From Drosophila persimilis (taxonomy: Eukaryota > Arthropoda > Insecta > Diptera > Drosophilidae): DNA of 64,000 nucleotides. The DNA is taken from the NCBI RefSeq assembly GCF_003286085.1, contig NW_020825294.1:15274501-15338500 (forward strand), given 5' to 3'. Below are positions 10,505-21,150 of this stretch, in pieces. A program made the position numbers and the translations under genes. Position 1 is the first letter of the stretch. Every line of letters begins with the position of its first letter. The notes beneath the pieces were generated by a model. That model saw only the letters and a list, made by a program, of their open reading frames with translations. It searched no databases and was not told where the DNA came from.

Positions 10505-10633
10505 CCCTTCAAACATCGATGAAGGCCTTATTCACATCGATGTTTTCGATACTTGAAAATATCGATGATCACATGGTGACATCGATATTTGCCCGTCTCT
10601 CTTATCAGACTTCTAACAATTTGTGAGCACGGT
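10505..10633 (+). promoter_or_regulatory. Candidate promoter: four ATCGAT (DRE-like) motifs, then a splice donor
   Basis: ATCGAT occurs at 10515, 10536, 10561 and 10581, four times in 72 bp. Two of the copies are TATCGATG-type near-matches to the DRE (TATCGATA) found in many housekeeping and germline promoters of flies. A CACATGGTG E-box-like site sits between the third and fourth. About 45 bp further on, CACG/GTAGGT gives a good 5' splice site at 10632. A short non-coding first exon of AGO3 ending at 10631 would fit, as would a promoter for the small minus-strand ORF at 10287. No transcript evidence is available here. Confidence 0.3.
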
Positions 10634-10639
10634 AGGTTT

Positions 10640-11130
10640 AAACAAGAAAAATAATAAAAAGCATAATACTTAAATTTCTCCGTGTAAGAATATATTTAAG
10701 TGTGTGAAGAAAGGCTTTAGAGCTTTTCCTTTACTAATTTCGAGCTTTAAAAAAATATCTTTACATACATATGTAGATACAGCTTATAACGTTCAGTTAT
10801 AAAAATCTCACTGCCTAAACTGTTCAAAATAATAAAAACAAGAATATAGCAACGCATTGTTTTAGATATTTTCTTTATAAAGTCAACTAAAAAAGCATAG
10901 ACTTAACGCCCAGCTTTTAAAATGTAGAATCTACATGTTAGCATCCCGTGAGGAAATAGTGGCTTTTATGGTGTATCGTAAGCTTTAGCTAATGGCCTTT
11001 AACATTTGAGTTATATTTTAATGATAAATATCTGAATATTTTTCTTAGATTTTATAAGATACATTTTCAAATCGATAGAAAATGTTTTAGGACTATTTTG
11101 TTTTCCCAATATTTAAATTTTAGGCCACTA
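10640..11130. other. AT-rich unassigned stretch
   Basis: No coding or transposon signal recognised. If AGO3 transcription starts near 10600 this would be intron. Confidence 0.3.
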
Positions 11131-11132
11131 CG

Positions 11133-11310
11133 AAATCACATAAATTGGTGCTCCCGTTTTCACTATCTGCAAGATTTCTTACTTTTCTGCTCAACGAAAT
11201 TAAAAGTAAACGGCTTTTTATACAACAAAACGAATCTTAGTTGCAAAAGGAAAGTAATAGATGACTTATTGAATCAGTAACATAAACTTCCCACCAATAT
11301 CAAAGCAAAT
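11133..11310 (+). repeat. Dispersed repeat, copy 1 of a pair (partner at 24285-24475)
   Basis: Starts CATAAATTGGTGCTCCCGTT and continues through AAAAGTAAACGGC, TTGCAAAAGGAAA and ACATAAACTT. The same ordered blocks occur in the same orientation at 24285-24475, just inside the intron after the AGO3 coding exon. The copies differ at many positions. No terminal repeats are evident, so the element type is unknown. Confidence 0.6.
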
Positions 11311-12062
11311 TAACTTTTGCTTTCTTTGTAAATAGCTTTTTCTTAACCCAACTTAAAATTTGGCTCGGACAGCTGACGCAGTCCTATTCGGCTGTCGGAA
11401 CTTTGGCAAGAAATATACATACATATGTTTCTTGTAACACGCACATAACAGAACATCAGGGTAAGAAGAGCTGTTTCTCGCCATATACATATACATACAT
11501 ATAATTCAAAACGTAGTTGCACAAAATTCATGTTTTGATTTAATATTCAAATGCCATGTTATTCACAGTTTGTCACGCTGTATATTTTCAAAGCAACCAA
11601 GTCAGTTGTTTTTGTTTGCCAGAACCGATGAGAAATGAAAGGTATCGATACCAAATATTTGTGAAACGAAAAGTAAACGTACTGGCTGAAAACGTAGTCC
11701 GCAAAAGTATGTGAAAAACGGAGCCTGGCTGAATATTTTCGAATCTTAGAGTGGCTCCATCGCATAATCGGACACTAAGCAAAAAATGTGCTCAAAAACA
11801 AAGAAACGCGCTATCTTCATATCTAAAACAGGGCTCGGCAAGACCATATCTTATGTGCATAGGGAAGTTTGCTGCCGCTCACGTACACATGTGCAACAGT
11901 GATCAGCAAGAATGCAATAACACTAACAGTCAAATTTTAGCTGCTGTCTATTCACACAAACGCACTGCAATGTGTGCGTTCCGCTCGCGGATCTAAAATA
12001 TAAAAAAAAAACTACTTTCGAAAGAGAGCAGCTAATTCTTTTCGCAAAACAAAAAATGTAAT
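11311..12062. other. Mostly unassigned; contains a perfect DRE palindrome
   Basis: A 12-bp palindrome GGTATCGATACC at 11641-11652 contains a perfect TATCGATA DRE consensus. Downstream (11700-12000) the base composition is more balanced, with several short direct and inverted pieces such as CACATGTG and AATGTGTGCG. It could be regulatory or an older repeat. I see no protein-coding exon. Confidence 0.3.
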
Positions 12063-12070
12063 TTTTTTTA

Positions 12071-12998
12071 TACCCGATACTCAAAATGAGTATTGGGGTA
12101 TATTAGATTTGTGGTAAAAGTGGATGTGTGTAACGTCCAGAAGGAATCGTTTCCGACCACATAAAGTATATACATATATTCTTGATCAGCATCAATAGCC
12201 GAGTCGATTGAGCCCTGTCTGTCTGTCCGTCCGTCCGACTGTCCGTCCCTATTAGCGCCTAGTGCTCAAAGACTATAAGAGCTAGAGCAACGATGTTTTG
12301 GATCCAGACTTCTGTAATATGTCACTGCTACAAAAATATTTCAAAACTTCGCCCGCCCACTTCCGCCCCCACAAGAGCGAATTGTGGCATCCACAAAATT
12401 AAAACGGAGAATCGTAGAGGATGACTATATCTTCTAGAGTGCAAAATCTGAATCAGATCGTATAATTATTATAGCCAGAATCAGGAAAACAATTTCATTC
12501 TTTCTCGCTCTGTCTCTCTCTAACACACAGATTTCATGGTATTTTTTGCCAATTGCAAAATACGAGTTCAAGGATCTCAGAACCTATAAGAGCGACCAAA
12601 TTTGGTATGCACACTCCTGTTATATCGGACCTTGACCGATTTGTGTCAAAATTTCGACACACCCCCTTCCGCCGACGCAAAGGACGAAAATCTGTTGCAT
12701 CCACAATATTGCAGATTCGAGAAAACTAAAAACGCAGAATCATAGATAATGATCATATCTATCAAATTGCTGAATCTGGATCAGATCAGATCATTTTTAT
12801 AGCCAAAAGGAACAAATCAATTTGCAGTGGCTACGGAGCGCCCGACGTCACGCTCAGACTGATTTTCTGTCTCTCTCGCACGCACTCTTTGTCGTGTCGT
12901 TCAATATTAGCGGCGTCTGCCGGAGGAGAGCCATACTGACTATCGGGTATAAATGTAAAGTTGCGGTGTCCGCAGCAACTCACAACGTTCCCCTCGTT
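12071..12998 (+). mobile_element. DINE-1/SGM-type non-autonomous Helentron, copy 1, near full length
   Basis: Begins TATACCCGATACTCAAAATG, carries the TTCTTGATCAGCATCAATAG block and a GTCY microsatellite at about 12218-12250, and contains tandem-like core segments with CTTCCGCCCCC..AAAG. It ends with a hairpin (GTTGCGG..CCGCAGCAAC) and CAACGTTCCCCTCGTT. This is the known DINE-1 plan. Its core shares unusual variants (AAGAGCGAATTGTGG, TAATATGTCAC) with the inverted copy at 17358-18260, so the two are close relatives. Confidence 0.85.
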
Positions 12999-13159
12999 TT
13001 GCACTACAAATACCATTATTCAACAAAATGTAACTTTTTTTCGACACTGTGAACTAAACCGACTTGTTTTTGATAGATTTGGGGCTTTAAAACTTTTTAA
13101 ACATTTTAAATTTTATTTTTAAGAAATAGTTAATTTTTAAAAAAATTATTAAATTTATT
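12999..13159. other. AT-rich spacer
   Basis: Sequence between a DINE-1 end and a LINE fragment, with long A/T runs. No feature seen. Confidence 0.3.
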
Positions 13160-13355
13160 AAAGGGGCCCCGAGAAACCGAAGACGACAATTTACAATGGC
13201 CTGGCAATGACAGAAGGAGTTGTGGACTGATTCCTCCTCCTCGTCGCGACAATTTCTGCAGAAGTCACTATGAAGGTTAAAAAGTCTAGAGGCGCGAATG
13301 CCGATCTGCCTGTGTCCCGAATGGCCATATCGATCTGGAGACCTTACAGGAGAGT
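13160..13355 (-). pseudogene. LOA/R1-type LINE ORF2 C-terminal fragment (zinc-finger tail)
   Basis: The minus strand reads GHSGHRQIGIRASRL then DFCRNCRDEEEESVHNSFCHC and ends LRFLGAP. The CxxC...H...C pattern with a run of glutamates, followed by RLRFLG, is the C-terminal zinc-finger tail found in LOA/R1-type ORF2 proteins. It is an isolated 3' fragment; the RT is not adjacent. It may belong to the same family as the remnants at 1650-4020 and 6540-7600, which lack this tail. Confidence 0.65.
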
Positions 13356-13702
13356 GCTTGAGTGCTTGCTTATTAAAGGATTTTTCTATGTCGATACAAT
13401 TCTTCGCAATTGAAATGGTCTCGGTAGTGGAATAGAGAATACAGTTTCCACATACCTGTAGTAGCAGGAATGTTCTTCCAGTATCCTCCAGGATACAATG
13501 TTCCCTTGTATGTCATGAGAGGCAAGTGTGAGGTCGTGCGTGTGGAGGGGGTTGTTTTTCTGTTTTGTTGCTGTTTGTTCTTCATTGCTGAAATTTGAGA
13601 GCGAAAATAAGTGTAAATCTCTTTTTGCAATGATGCAGATTCGGGTTTTACCTGCGGTGTCAGCTACATATAGCTTATAGTCAGGAGTACTCAGACAGAA
13701 CG
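13356..13702. other. Unassigned stretch
   Basis: Balanced composition. There are overlapping open frames on the minus strand of 85 and 113 codons (13373-13727), but neither shows a recognisable motif and the longer one runs into the DINE-1 copy that follows, which argues against a gene. Confidence 0.3.
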
Positions 13703-14041
13703 TTGTGAGTTGCTGCGGAGACCGCAACTCTACATATATACCCGATACTAAGTCAGTAGCGCTCTCTTTCGGCAGACGCCGCTAATATTGAACGACACGA
13801 CAAAGAGTGCGTGCGAGAGAGACAGAAAATCAGTCAGAGCGTGACGTCGTGACGCTACGTAGCCACTGCAAATTGATTTGTTCCTTTTGGATACAAAAAT
13901 GATCTGATCTGTACCACATTCAGCAATCTGATAGATATGGTCATTATCTCCGATTCTGCGTTTTTAGTTTTCTCGTATCCTCAATATTGTGGATGCAACA
14001 GATTTTCGTCCTTTCCGGGTGCGGCACACGCTAACAGCATT
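13703..14041 (-). mobile_element. DINE-1/SGM-type element, copy 2, truncated
   Basis: Inverted relative to copy 1. It starts with AACGTTGTGAGTTGCTGCGG (hairpin end) and runs through the CGGCAGACGCCGCTAATATT and GTTCCTTTTGG blocks to TTTTCGTCCTTTCCGGG, where it is cut by the start of the next DINE-1 copy at 14044. It and copy 3 are therefore arranged tail-out, back to back. Confidence 0.8.
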
Positions 14042-14043
14042 TT

Positions 14044-15190
14044 TATACCCGATACTCAAAATGAGTATTGGGGTATATTAGGAGTCGTTTCCGACCCCAT
14101 AAAGTATATTTATTCTTGATCAGCATCAATAGCCGAGACGATTGAGCCCTGTCTGTCTGTCCGTCTGTCCGTCCGTCTGTCTGTCCGTACCTATCAGTTT
14201 GTGATGTGTTCGACTATGCGAACAAAACTGACAGTCTCTCAAATGATTTTTTTTTTTTTCAAATGAGAGAGTTTTTTTTATTGTGTTTATACCGCACATT
14301 ATACAATAAGTGTGGCGCCTACTGCTATCTACATATGTGTAATAGCAGACATGTAAAGTGGCTGGGTAACACAAGACTATCAAAGCTAGAGCAACGACAT
14401 TTTATATCTGGACTTCTGTGATATGTCACTGTTACGAGAATGTTTAAAAATTTTCCCCGCCTACTTACGCCTCCACAAAGGGCGAAAATCTGTGGCTTCC
14501 ACAAATTCAAAGATACGAGAAAACTGAAAACGCAGAGGATTACTATATCTTCGAGAGTGCAAAATCTGAACCAGATCGTATAAATATTATAGCCAGAATC
14601 AAGAAAACAATTTCATTCTTTCTCGCTCTGTCTCTCTCTAACACACAGGTTCTCAGAACCTATAAGAGGCAGAGCAACCAAATCTGGTATCACACTCCTG
14701 TGATATCGGACTTTGACCGTCCCCCGCAAAGGACGAAAATCTGGTGCATCCACAAATCTCAGAGACTATTAACGCTACAGTAACCAAATTTGGTATCCGC
14801 ACTCATGTTAGATCTCACTATAAAACGCATATCTTAAAATTTCGCCGCACTCCCTTCCGCACCAACAAAGGACGAAAATCTGTTGCATCCACAATATTGA
14901 GGATACGAGAAAACTAAAAACGCAGAATCATAGATAATGACCATATCTATCAGATTGCTGAATCTGGTACAGATCAGATCATTTTTGTAGCCAAAAGGAA
15001 CAAATCAATTTGCAGTGGCTACGCAGCGCCCGACGTCACGCTCAGACTGACATTCTGTCTCTCTCGCACGCAGTCTTTGTCGTGTCGTTCAATATTAGCG
15101 GCGTCTGCCGGAGGAGAGCCATACTACAGTATCGGGTATACATGTAGAGTTGCGGTCTCCGCAGCAACTCACAACGTTACCCCTCGTTTT
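14044..15190 (+). mobile_element. DINE-1/SGM-type element, copy 3, near full length with internal replacement
   Basis: Begins TATACCCGATACTCAAAATG and ends with the CCGCAGCAACTC hairpin and CAACGTTACCCCTCGTT. The GTCY microsatellite lies at 14147-14190. From about 14197 to 14370 the usual sequence is replaced by unrelated bases that include a long T tract (about 14246-14260). The rest follows the family plan, with at least three core segments. Confidence 0.8.
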
Positions 15191-15264
15191 ATTGTATAGA
15201 AAAGAACGTGAGTGTATTTTTAGATAGGGTGCACTTATCCTTTGCGGGGGATTACATTCCAGTG

Positions 15265-15900
15265 AATTTAGTTAGGTACTTGGCCATTGCAGAGATGTTT
15301 GCAATATTACATATATAGGGTCCTCAATATTTTGAAGATTTAAGGGTAATTTTAATGCTGAATGAGCCGTACGGTATCCTTCTATCAATATGGCTACGAT
15401 TCCAGAAGAAGCAACTGCAACCGCAATATTGGATCTCGCACGAACAGTGGCTAGAACCACTGACATGAGGAATGTCTTACCAGTTCCACCAGGGGCATCC
15501 AGGAAATATAAACCGCCATTTCTTTCATTAATGTATCATAAACTTGCTTTTGTTAAGGATTCAACAGGGGTATATTTTCTTGAACAGCCAAATTCAATTC
15601 CTGGTGGTCATTCCACGATTTGGCGCAGGCATTCCTAATCTGTGTAATAAACTACCGCGTGTCTTCGATCACTAGTAAAGTTTGATTTATATCTCCTCAT
15701 TCATTTAAAGATCGGGATTTTTGGAACTTACACAATTTAAAATATCTTCTGACTTATTAACCGAATACTTTCACGTTCATTGCGATCTTCACGTTCCTGG
15801 GCAGTACAAATAAATTGATTAATAATTTGAGTCGTTGCATTTCGGATTCTTCTGCCTAAATTTGACCGCAGCAGGATGCAAATTTAGTAAGTCACAAACA
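15265..15900 (-). pseudogene. Helitron/Helentron Rep-helicase remnant
   Basis: On the minus strand: RRIRNATTQIINQF near 15850-15800 (N-terminal Rep-ORF-like segment), FGCSRKYTPVESLTKASL and NGGLYFLDAPGGTGKTFLM near 15530-15470 (Walker A, GGTGKT), then IAVAVASSGIVAILIEGYRTAHSALKLPLNLQ near 15430-15335. These are helicase motifs I and Ia in the right order and nearly in frame. The rest of the helicase is missing below 15270. Compared with 5130-6070 this copy retains the Walker A box. Confidence 0.65.
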
Positions 15901-15985
15901 CACAACACTTTTTTAGTTTTATAGAATTTTCTGGTCTTTTAGATTTAGTAATATAGATGCACAGCAAAGAGAAAAGTGTTGTTTT

Positions 15986-17072
15986 TATACCCGATACTCA
16001 AAATGAGTATTGGGGTATATTAGATTTGTGGTAAAAGTGGATGTGTGTAACGTCCAGAAGGAATCGTTTCCGACCCTATAAAGTATATATATTCTTGATC
16101 AGCATCAATAGCCGAGTCGATTGAGCCCTGTCTGTCTGTCCGTCTGTCCGTCCGTCCGTCTGTCCGTCCCCTTCAGCGCCTAATGCTCAAAAACTATAAG
16201 AGCTAGAGCAACGATGTTTTGGATCCAGACTTCTGTGATATGTCACTGCTCCAAAAATATTTCAAAACTTTGCCCCGCCCACTTCCGCCCCCACAAAGGG
16301 CGAAAATCTGTGGCATCCACAATTTCGACGATACGAGAAAACTAAAAACGCAGAATCGTAGAAGATGACTATATCTTCTAGAGTGCAAAATCTGAACCAG
16401 ATCGTATAATTATTACAGCCAGAATCACGAAAACAATTTCACTCTTTCTCGCTCTGTCTCACTCTAACACGCAGGTTTCATGGTCGGTTTTGCCAATTGC
16501 AAAATATGAGTTCAAGGATCTCAGAACCTATAAAAGCCAGAGCAACCAAATTTGGTATCCACACTCCTGTGATATCGGACCTTGACCGTTTCCTGTCCAA
16601 ATTTCGCCACACCCCCTTCCGCCCCCGCAAAGGACGAAAATCTGAGGCAACCACAAATCTTAGAGACTATTAAGGCTAGAGTAACCAAATTTGGTGCACA
16701 CACTCCTTTAAGATGTCACTATAAAACGTATATCTCAGAATTTCGCCCCACCCCCATCCGCCCCCACAAAGGACGAAAATCTGTTGCATCCACAATATTG
16801 CAGATTTGAGAAAACTAAAAACGCAGAATCATAGATAATGACCATATCTATTAGATTGCTGAATCTGGATCAGATCAAATCATTTTTATAGCCAAAAGGA
16901 ACAAATCAATTTGCAGTGGCTACGCAGCGCCCGACGTCACGCTCAGACTGACATTCTGTCTCTCTCGCACGCACTCTTTGTCGTGTCGTTAAATATTAGC
17001 GGCGTCTGCCGGAGGAGAGCCATACTGACTTAGCAGCAACTCACAACGTTCCCCCTCGTTTTTACTTTGTCA
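15986..17072 (+). mobile_element. DINE-1/SGM-type element, copy 4, near full length
   Basis: Starts TATACCCGATACTCAAAATG, with a GTCY microsatellite at about 16128-16170, three core segments each with CTTCCGCCCCC..AAAG, and ends GCAGCAACTCACAACGTTCCCCCTCGTT. The left arm of the terminal hairpin is deleted (CTGACTTAGCAGCAAC). It faces the inverted copy 5 across a 285-bp spacer. Confidence 0.85.
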
Positions 17073-17357
17073 GGCAATTTTTTAAATTTTTCTCTCCGTA
17101 CGAACCATCTTTGTACATCAATAAAATAAAAAAAGAATTAGCGAAATCGGTTCAGCTCCTCTCTAGATTTTCGCTTAGCAACACATTCAACGATTAATTT
17201 TTATATTATGGACTGGGTGGCATGCATATTATTTCCCTGAAACATTTTTTCAGTTCAGTAAAAATAACTATCTACTATAAGTATGCGGAGATTTACTTAA
17301 CAATTATAAGATTACTTAACAATAGAATCTGGATCTGTACCAATAAGTAAATAATAA
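17073..17357. repeat. Helitron-type 3' non-coding sequence and one arm of a direct repeat
   Basis: Contains GCGAAATCGGTTCAGCTC near 17144, similar to the CCAAATCGTTTCAGCCG segment at 23741, which I recognise from Helitron non-coding ends. TAACTATCTACTATAAGTATG..TTACTTAACAATA (about 17265-17325) recurs at about 18263-18332, on the other side of DINE-1 copy 5. Confidence 0.45.
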
Positions 17358-18260
17358 CGAGGGGGAACGCTGTGAATTGCTGCGGACGCCGCAACTCTAC
17401 AGTTATACCCGATACTAAGTCAGTATGGCTCTCCTCCGGCAGACGCCGCTAATATTGAACGACACGACAAAGAGTGCGTGCGAGAGAGACAGAAAATCAG
17501 TCTGAGCGTGACGTCGGGCGCTGCGTAGCTGCAAATGCCACTGTTCCTCTTGGTTACAAAAATGATCTGATCTGATCCAGATTCAGCAATCTGATAGATA
17601 TGATCATTATCTATGATTCTGCGTTTTTAGTTTTCTCGAATCTGCAATATTGTGGATGCAACAGATTTTCGTCCTTTGCGGGGGCGGAAGGGGGTGTGTC
17701 GAAATTTTGACACAAATCGGTCAAGGTCCGATATAACAGGAATGTGCATACCAAATTTGGTCGCTCTTATAGGTTCTGAGATACCATGAAATCTGTGTGT
17801 TAGAGAGAGACAGAGAGAGAAAGAATGAAATTGTTTTCCTGATTCTGGCTATAATAATTATACGATCTGATTCAGATTTTGCACTCTAGAAGATATAGTC
17901 ATCCTCTACGATTCTGCGTTTTAATTTTCTCGTATCGTCGAAATTGTGGATGCCACAATTCGCTCTTGTGGGGGCGGAAGTGGGCGGGCGAAGTTTTGAA
18001 ATATTTTTGTAGCAGTGACATATTACAGAAGTCTGGATCCAAAACATCGTTGCTCTAGCTCTTATAGTCTTTGAGCACTAGGCGCTAATAGGGACAGTCG
18101 GACGGACGGACAGACAGACAGGGCTCAATCGACTCGGCTATTGATGCTGATCAAGAATATATGTATATACTTTATGTGGTCGGAAACGATTCCTTCTGGA
18201 CGTTACACACATCCACTTTTACCACAAATCTAATATACCCATTTTGAGTATCGGGTATAA
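17358..18260 (-). mobile_element. DINE-1/SGM-type element, copy 5, near full length, inverted
   Basis: Runs from AACGAGGGGGAACGCTGTG (hairpin end) to GAGTATCGGGTATA. It shares unusual variants with copy 1 (12071-12998). It is missing about ten bases of the otherwise palindromic AATGAGTATTGGGGTATA segment at its outer end. It forms a large inverted repeat with copy 4 and with copy 1. Confidence 0.85.
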
Positions 18261-18329
18261 AAATAACTATCTACGATTATCTACTATAAGTATGGGGGGA
18301 AAAGCTTATCAATTATAATATTACTTAAC

Positions 18330-18680
18330 AATAAAGATTAGTCTCTCAGTCCTGGCTAGTCCGTCTTTAGCCAACACAAACAAACTGGATGGTTATCCCA
18401 CGCGGGAACATGCCACACATAGTTATCCGTGGGGAAAAGCATGGTGTTTCCAAATCTAAGCCACATACAGACAATATCTGGCCTTGTGACTTATTAATCG
18501 TCATAGCGAATACTTATCTAATTGGGAATTGATTGGGTTTGAATTCAATTGACACATCTGTCAATGAAGATGATGTCAATGCTCGATGAAATTGTTGGCG
18601 TTGTTGGTAAATTCCTCTACGTTTGTTGCGTTGTTGGTCAATTCCTCAAACTATGCCTTAAAACTAATCAATCGAGCCAT
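18330..18680 (-). pseudogene. Helitron/Helentron helicase remnant, C-terminal motif VI region
   Basis: The minus strand reads CVACSRVG, a stop, then PSSLFVLAKDGLAR near 18420-18345, preceded by HAFPHG. This matches the HGQLYVACSRVGKPSxLFV end of Helitron helicases. The sequence above 18480 is too decayed to align by eye. Confidence 0.55.
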
Positions 18681-19254
18681 TTCAGAGGAGTTAAACAACA
18701 AAATTTGTGCCACAAGAATTGTATATATTAGAAAATTACTTTTATTTTTGTTTTGTTTTATATTTTTATATTTATTAGTTAATTTTCTTATTGTGTTTGT
18801 AGGTTTGTGTATAGTTTAAGTTTAAATTGCGTTACGTTTCTGATGTATTTCATGCCATTTGAACTGCGAACCACAGTCGAACTGCAAACAAAATCGTTCC
18901 TTCTACTTGACGCTGAACAAATAAAGTTAACGTCCAGTCGTTAAGAGTTAGATTACATATTTTATTTGAGAATTTTAAAACATGATCTGATGTTTTCAGT
19001 CTATAGAAATAATGTATAACTCGTAAAACATCACATTTACCCTTTGATTACTAAAGTATTTGTGTAGCAAAAGACTTATATGCCCTATAATAGTGATGTG
19101 GTGAAATAGGCTTTGGCTGTCAGAAGTTTAAAGTTTTGCGGTAAAAAATCTTTTGTGTGATATATTTGCGTGAGTAATCCATAAGTTTATCCTCTCGCCT
19201 TGCGGATAAGATCATTCAGAGCAATGCGCTTTTGAAGACGAAACCTGGGCTATT
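18681..19254. other. No gene recognised
   Basis: AT-rich stretch. Open frames of 60-77 codons here are hydrophobic by composition only. It may be residual Helitron or unique DNA. Confidence 0.3.
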
Positions 19255-19732
19255 AAAATATTCTATAGCGCCATGTCTGTCTGTCCGTCCGTCCCTATGA
19301 GCATCTAGTGCTCAGAGACTACAAGAGCTATAGTAACGGCCTATCCAGACTTCTTGATATGTCACTGTTATAAGAGTATTTCAAAATTTCGCCGCATTCC
19401 CTTCCGCCCCCACAAAGGACGAAAGCCTGTGGCACCCACAATTTCAAAGATTCGAGCTAATTAAAAACGCACAATCACAGAGAGTGACCATATCTACCAG
19501 ATTGCCGAATCTGGATCAAATCGAATCATTATTATAACCAAAAGGAACAAATCAATTTACAGTGGTTACGCAGCGCCCGACGACACGTTCTGACAGATTT
19601 TTTGTCTCTTTAGCACGCACTCTTTGTAGTGTCGTTCAATGTTAGCGCCGTCTGCCGGAGGAGAGCCATACTGACTAAGTTTCGGGTATAATGTCGGTTC
19701 GCAGAAGCAATTCACAACGTTCCCCCTCGTTT
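19255..19732 (+). mobile_element. DINE-1/SGM-type element, copy 6, 5'-truncated
   Basis: Lacks the TATACCC end; begins around the GTCY microsatellite (19270-19293). It has one core segment and then the CTGCCGGAGGAGAGCCATAC block, and ends CAACGTTCCCCCTCGTT. It is more diverged than copies 1 and 3-5. Confidence 0.75.
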
Positions 19733-19799
19733 TTTGTATTAATAAGCTTCTTGGCTTTGCCGTTTTTAGACTCAGTCTGTTTTTTTGCGCCCATTCAAT

Positions 19800-19995
19800 T
19801 ATGGAATTAGGCTTACTACTTACATAAATACATTCGTGGACTTAAAGAGTGGACGACTAACGTACATTTGAACAACATCATCATACATATGGACTTAACA
19901 TTGAGACACAACATTTGGTAAAATACATAAATTGAGAACAGAAGAGAGCCAAGTACTGAGCCCTGGGGAATTCCGTAGGTACGATTTCACAAGGC
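19800..19995 (-). pseudogene. Jockey-type LINE RT fragment
   Basis: The minus strand reads EFPRAQ in one frame and GIPQGSVLGSLLFSIYVF in another (19972-19918), the conserved RT motif B (SGVPQGSVLGPLLF). A decayed YADD-like CMMM follows near 19870. It is a short remnant. Confidence 0.5.
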
Positions 19996-20553
19996 TTAGT
20001 GCGAACCACGAAAAACAAAAAGGGTTTTATAGCTTAGTAAACAATATTTCGCGGTTAACCTTTTTTAAAAATAGCCGTTGTACATGTGTGTGTTTTTTTT
20101 TAAATCCTGATTAAAGCCCTAAATTTGCCAGAAAAAGTCGGTTTGCCTCAAAGCGTAAAGGAAAAGTTAAATTTTGTTGCCTAGTTAGTGTTATTAGTAG
20201 AAGTATTTACAAATTATTTGTGTTAATATCATCGAGGATAATAGCGTTTTATTAAAGTTTAAAAATAGTCTCCAGGACGTCACATTGATCAACACAAAAA
20301 AATAACAGTTATTAGCAGGTACGATAATAACTATAACTACAGGTACTTTTGAGTTCCCAAAATTACAATTTAGAGCCTCAAGGCCTAGGCTCATCAGATC
20401 TCCAAGTGTTTTATTTGCCTACTGCTAAATTTCCTCAAATTTTTTTTAGATTATTGTTCGTTGAAAATTTAAACTATAATAATTTATTTATATTATTGTC
20501 CAATTTAGCTATGAAATTCGTCAGCTTTCTGCTTCAGGAGAGTGATATATATA
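19996..20553. other. No gene recognised
   Basis: AT-rich, with a few short open frames lacking motifs. Confidence 0.3.
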
Positions 20554-21150
20554 CAGTATGTCAAGCAACTCTTTACACACTGAAAATAAATTAAATTTTT
20601 TGACTTTAGATAAAAAAATAATGGCCTTGGATTCAAATTTATCAAATTTGTTGAATTCATAACAATTCAGTTATGAATTATAAAGTAGTTTGTGAAAAAA
20701 GAATAACAAAACTATAAATTGGTAACTTGCAACTGTTTGCACAAAATATTTTCATTTCAATAATTCAAAATTCTTCGTGATTATTTAATATATTTAACTT
20801 ATTTTAATATTTTGTATGTCCTCCCTTAGCATTGATTTTTCCGTTTTTTCATCGAATTGATAAATTTTTGGATGTCAAAGGGAATTTTTTATCATTCTTC
20901 TAGTATGATTTCTTTCAGTTGATTGCGGTTTTTGGGTTGTCTTCTTCCCACTTTTTTCTTCAAGTACGCCCACAAATTTTCAATGGGGTTAAAATCGTGA
21001 CTCTGGGCTGGAGTATCGATAACCTTTCCACAGTTGTAAAGTTCTCACATTTGACTCTTTATTATTAAAAATATCAGGTCATGTTTGGGGAAGACGGGTT
21101 CGGAAAGTAGATCATAAAAAAATTTTTTTTTCAGATTGTTTGCGAGGTGA
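20554..21150 (-). pseudogene. Tc1-like transposon remnant with transposase C-terminus
   Basis: A Tc1-type end begins CAGTATGTCAAGCAACTCTT at 20554, preceded by TA. On the minus strand 21020-20890 reads DTPAQSHDFNPIENLWAYLKKK and VGRRQPKNRNQLKEIILEE, the C-terminal part of Tc1 transposases including the third acidic catalytic residue (NPIENLW). Upstream, near 21090, PKHDL fits the region of the second Asp. The opposite TIR is not seen. It is unrelated in sequence to the element at 2271-3571. Confidence 0.65.

Noticed and set aside
10433-10513. Short 26-codon minus-strand frame beginning MFEGIQDRF within the ATCGAT cluster
   Set aside because: Too short to judge; ends in three consecutive stops, with no splice pattern linking it convincingly to the ORF at 10287.
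12210-12250. GTCY-type short tandem tracts, considered as separate microsatellite loci or CRISPR-like repeats
   Set aside because: They are an internal, expected part of each DINE-1 copy; no spacer structure.
13386-13727. 113-codon minus-strand frame
   Set aside because: Its start lies in DINE-1 sequence and no motif is recognisable.
14246-14275. Possible terminator-like T tract
   Set aside because: A long T run inside a replaced segment of a DINE-1 copy; no RNA gene signals beside it.
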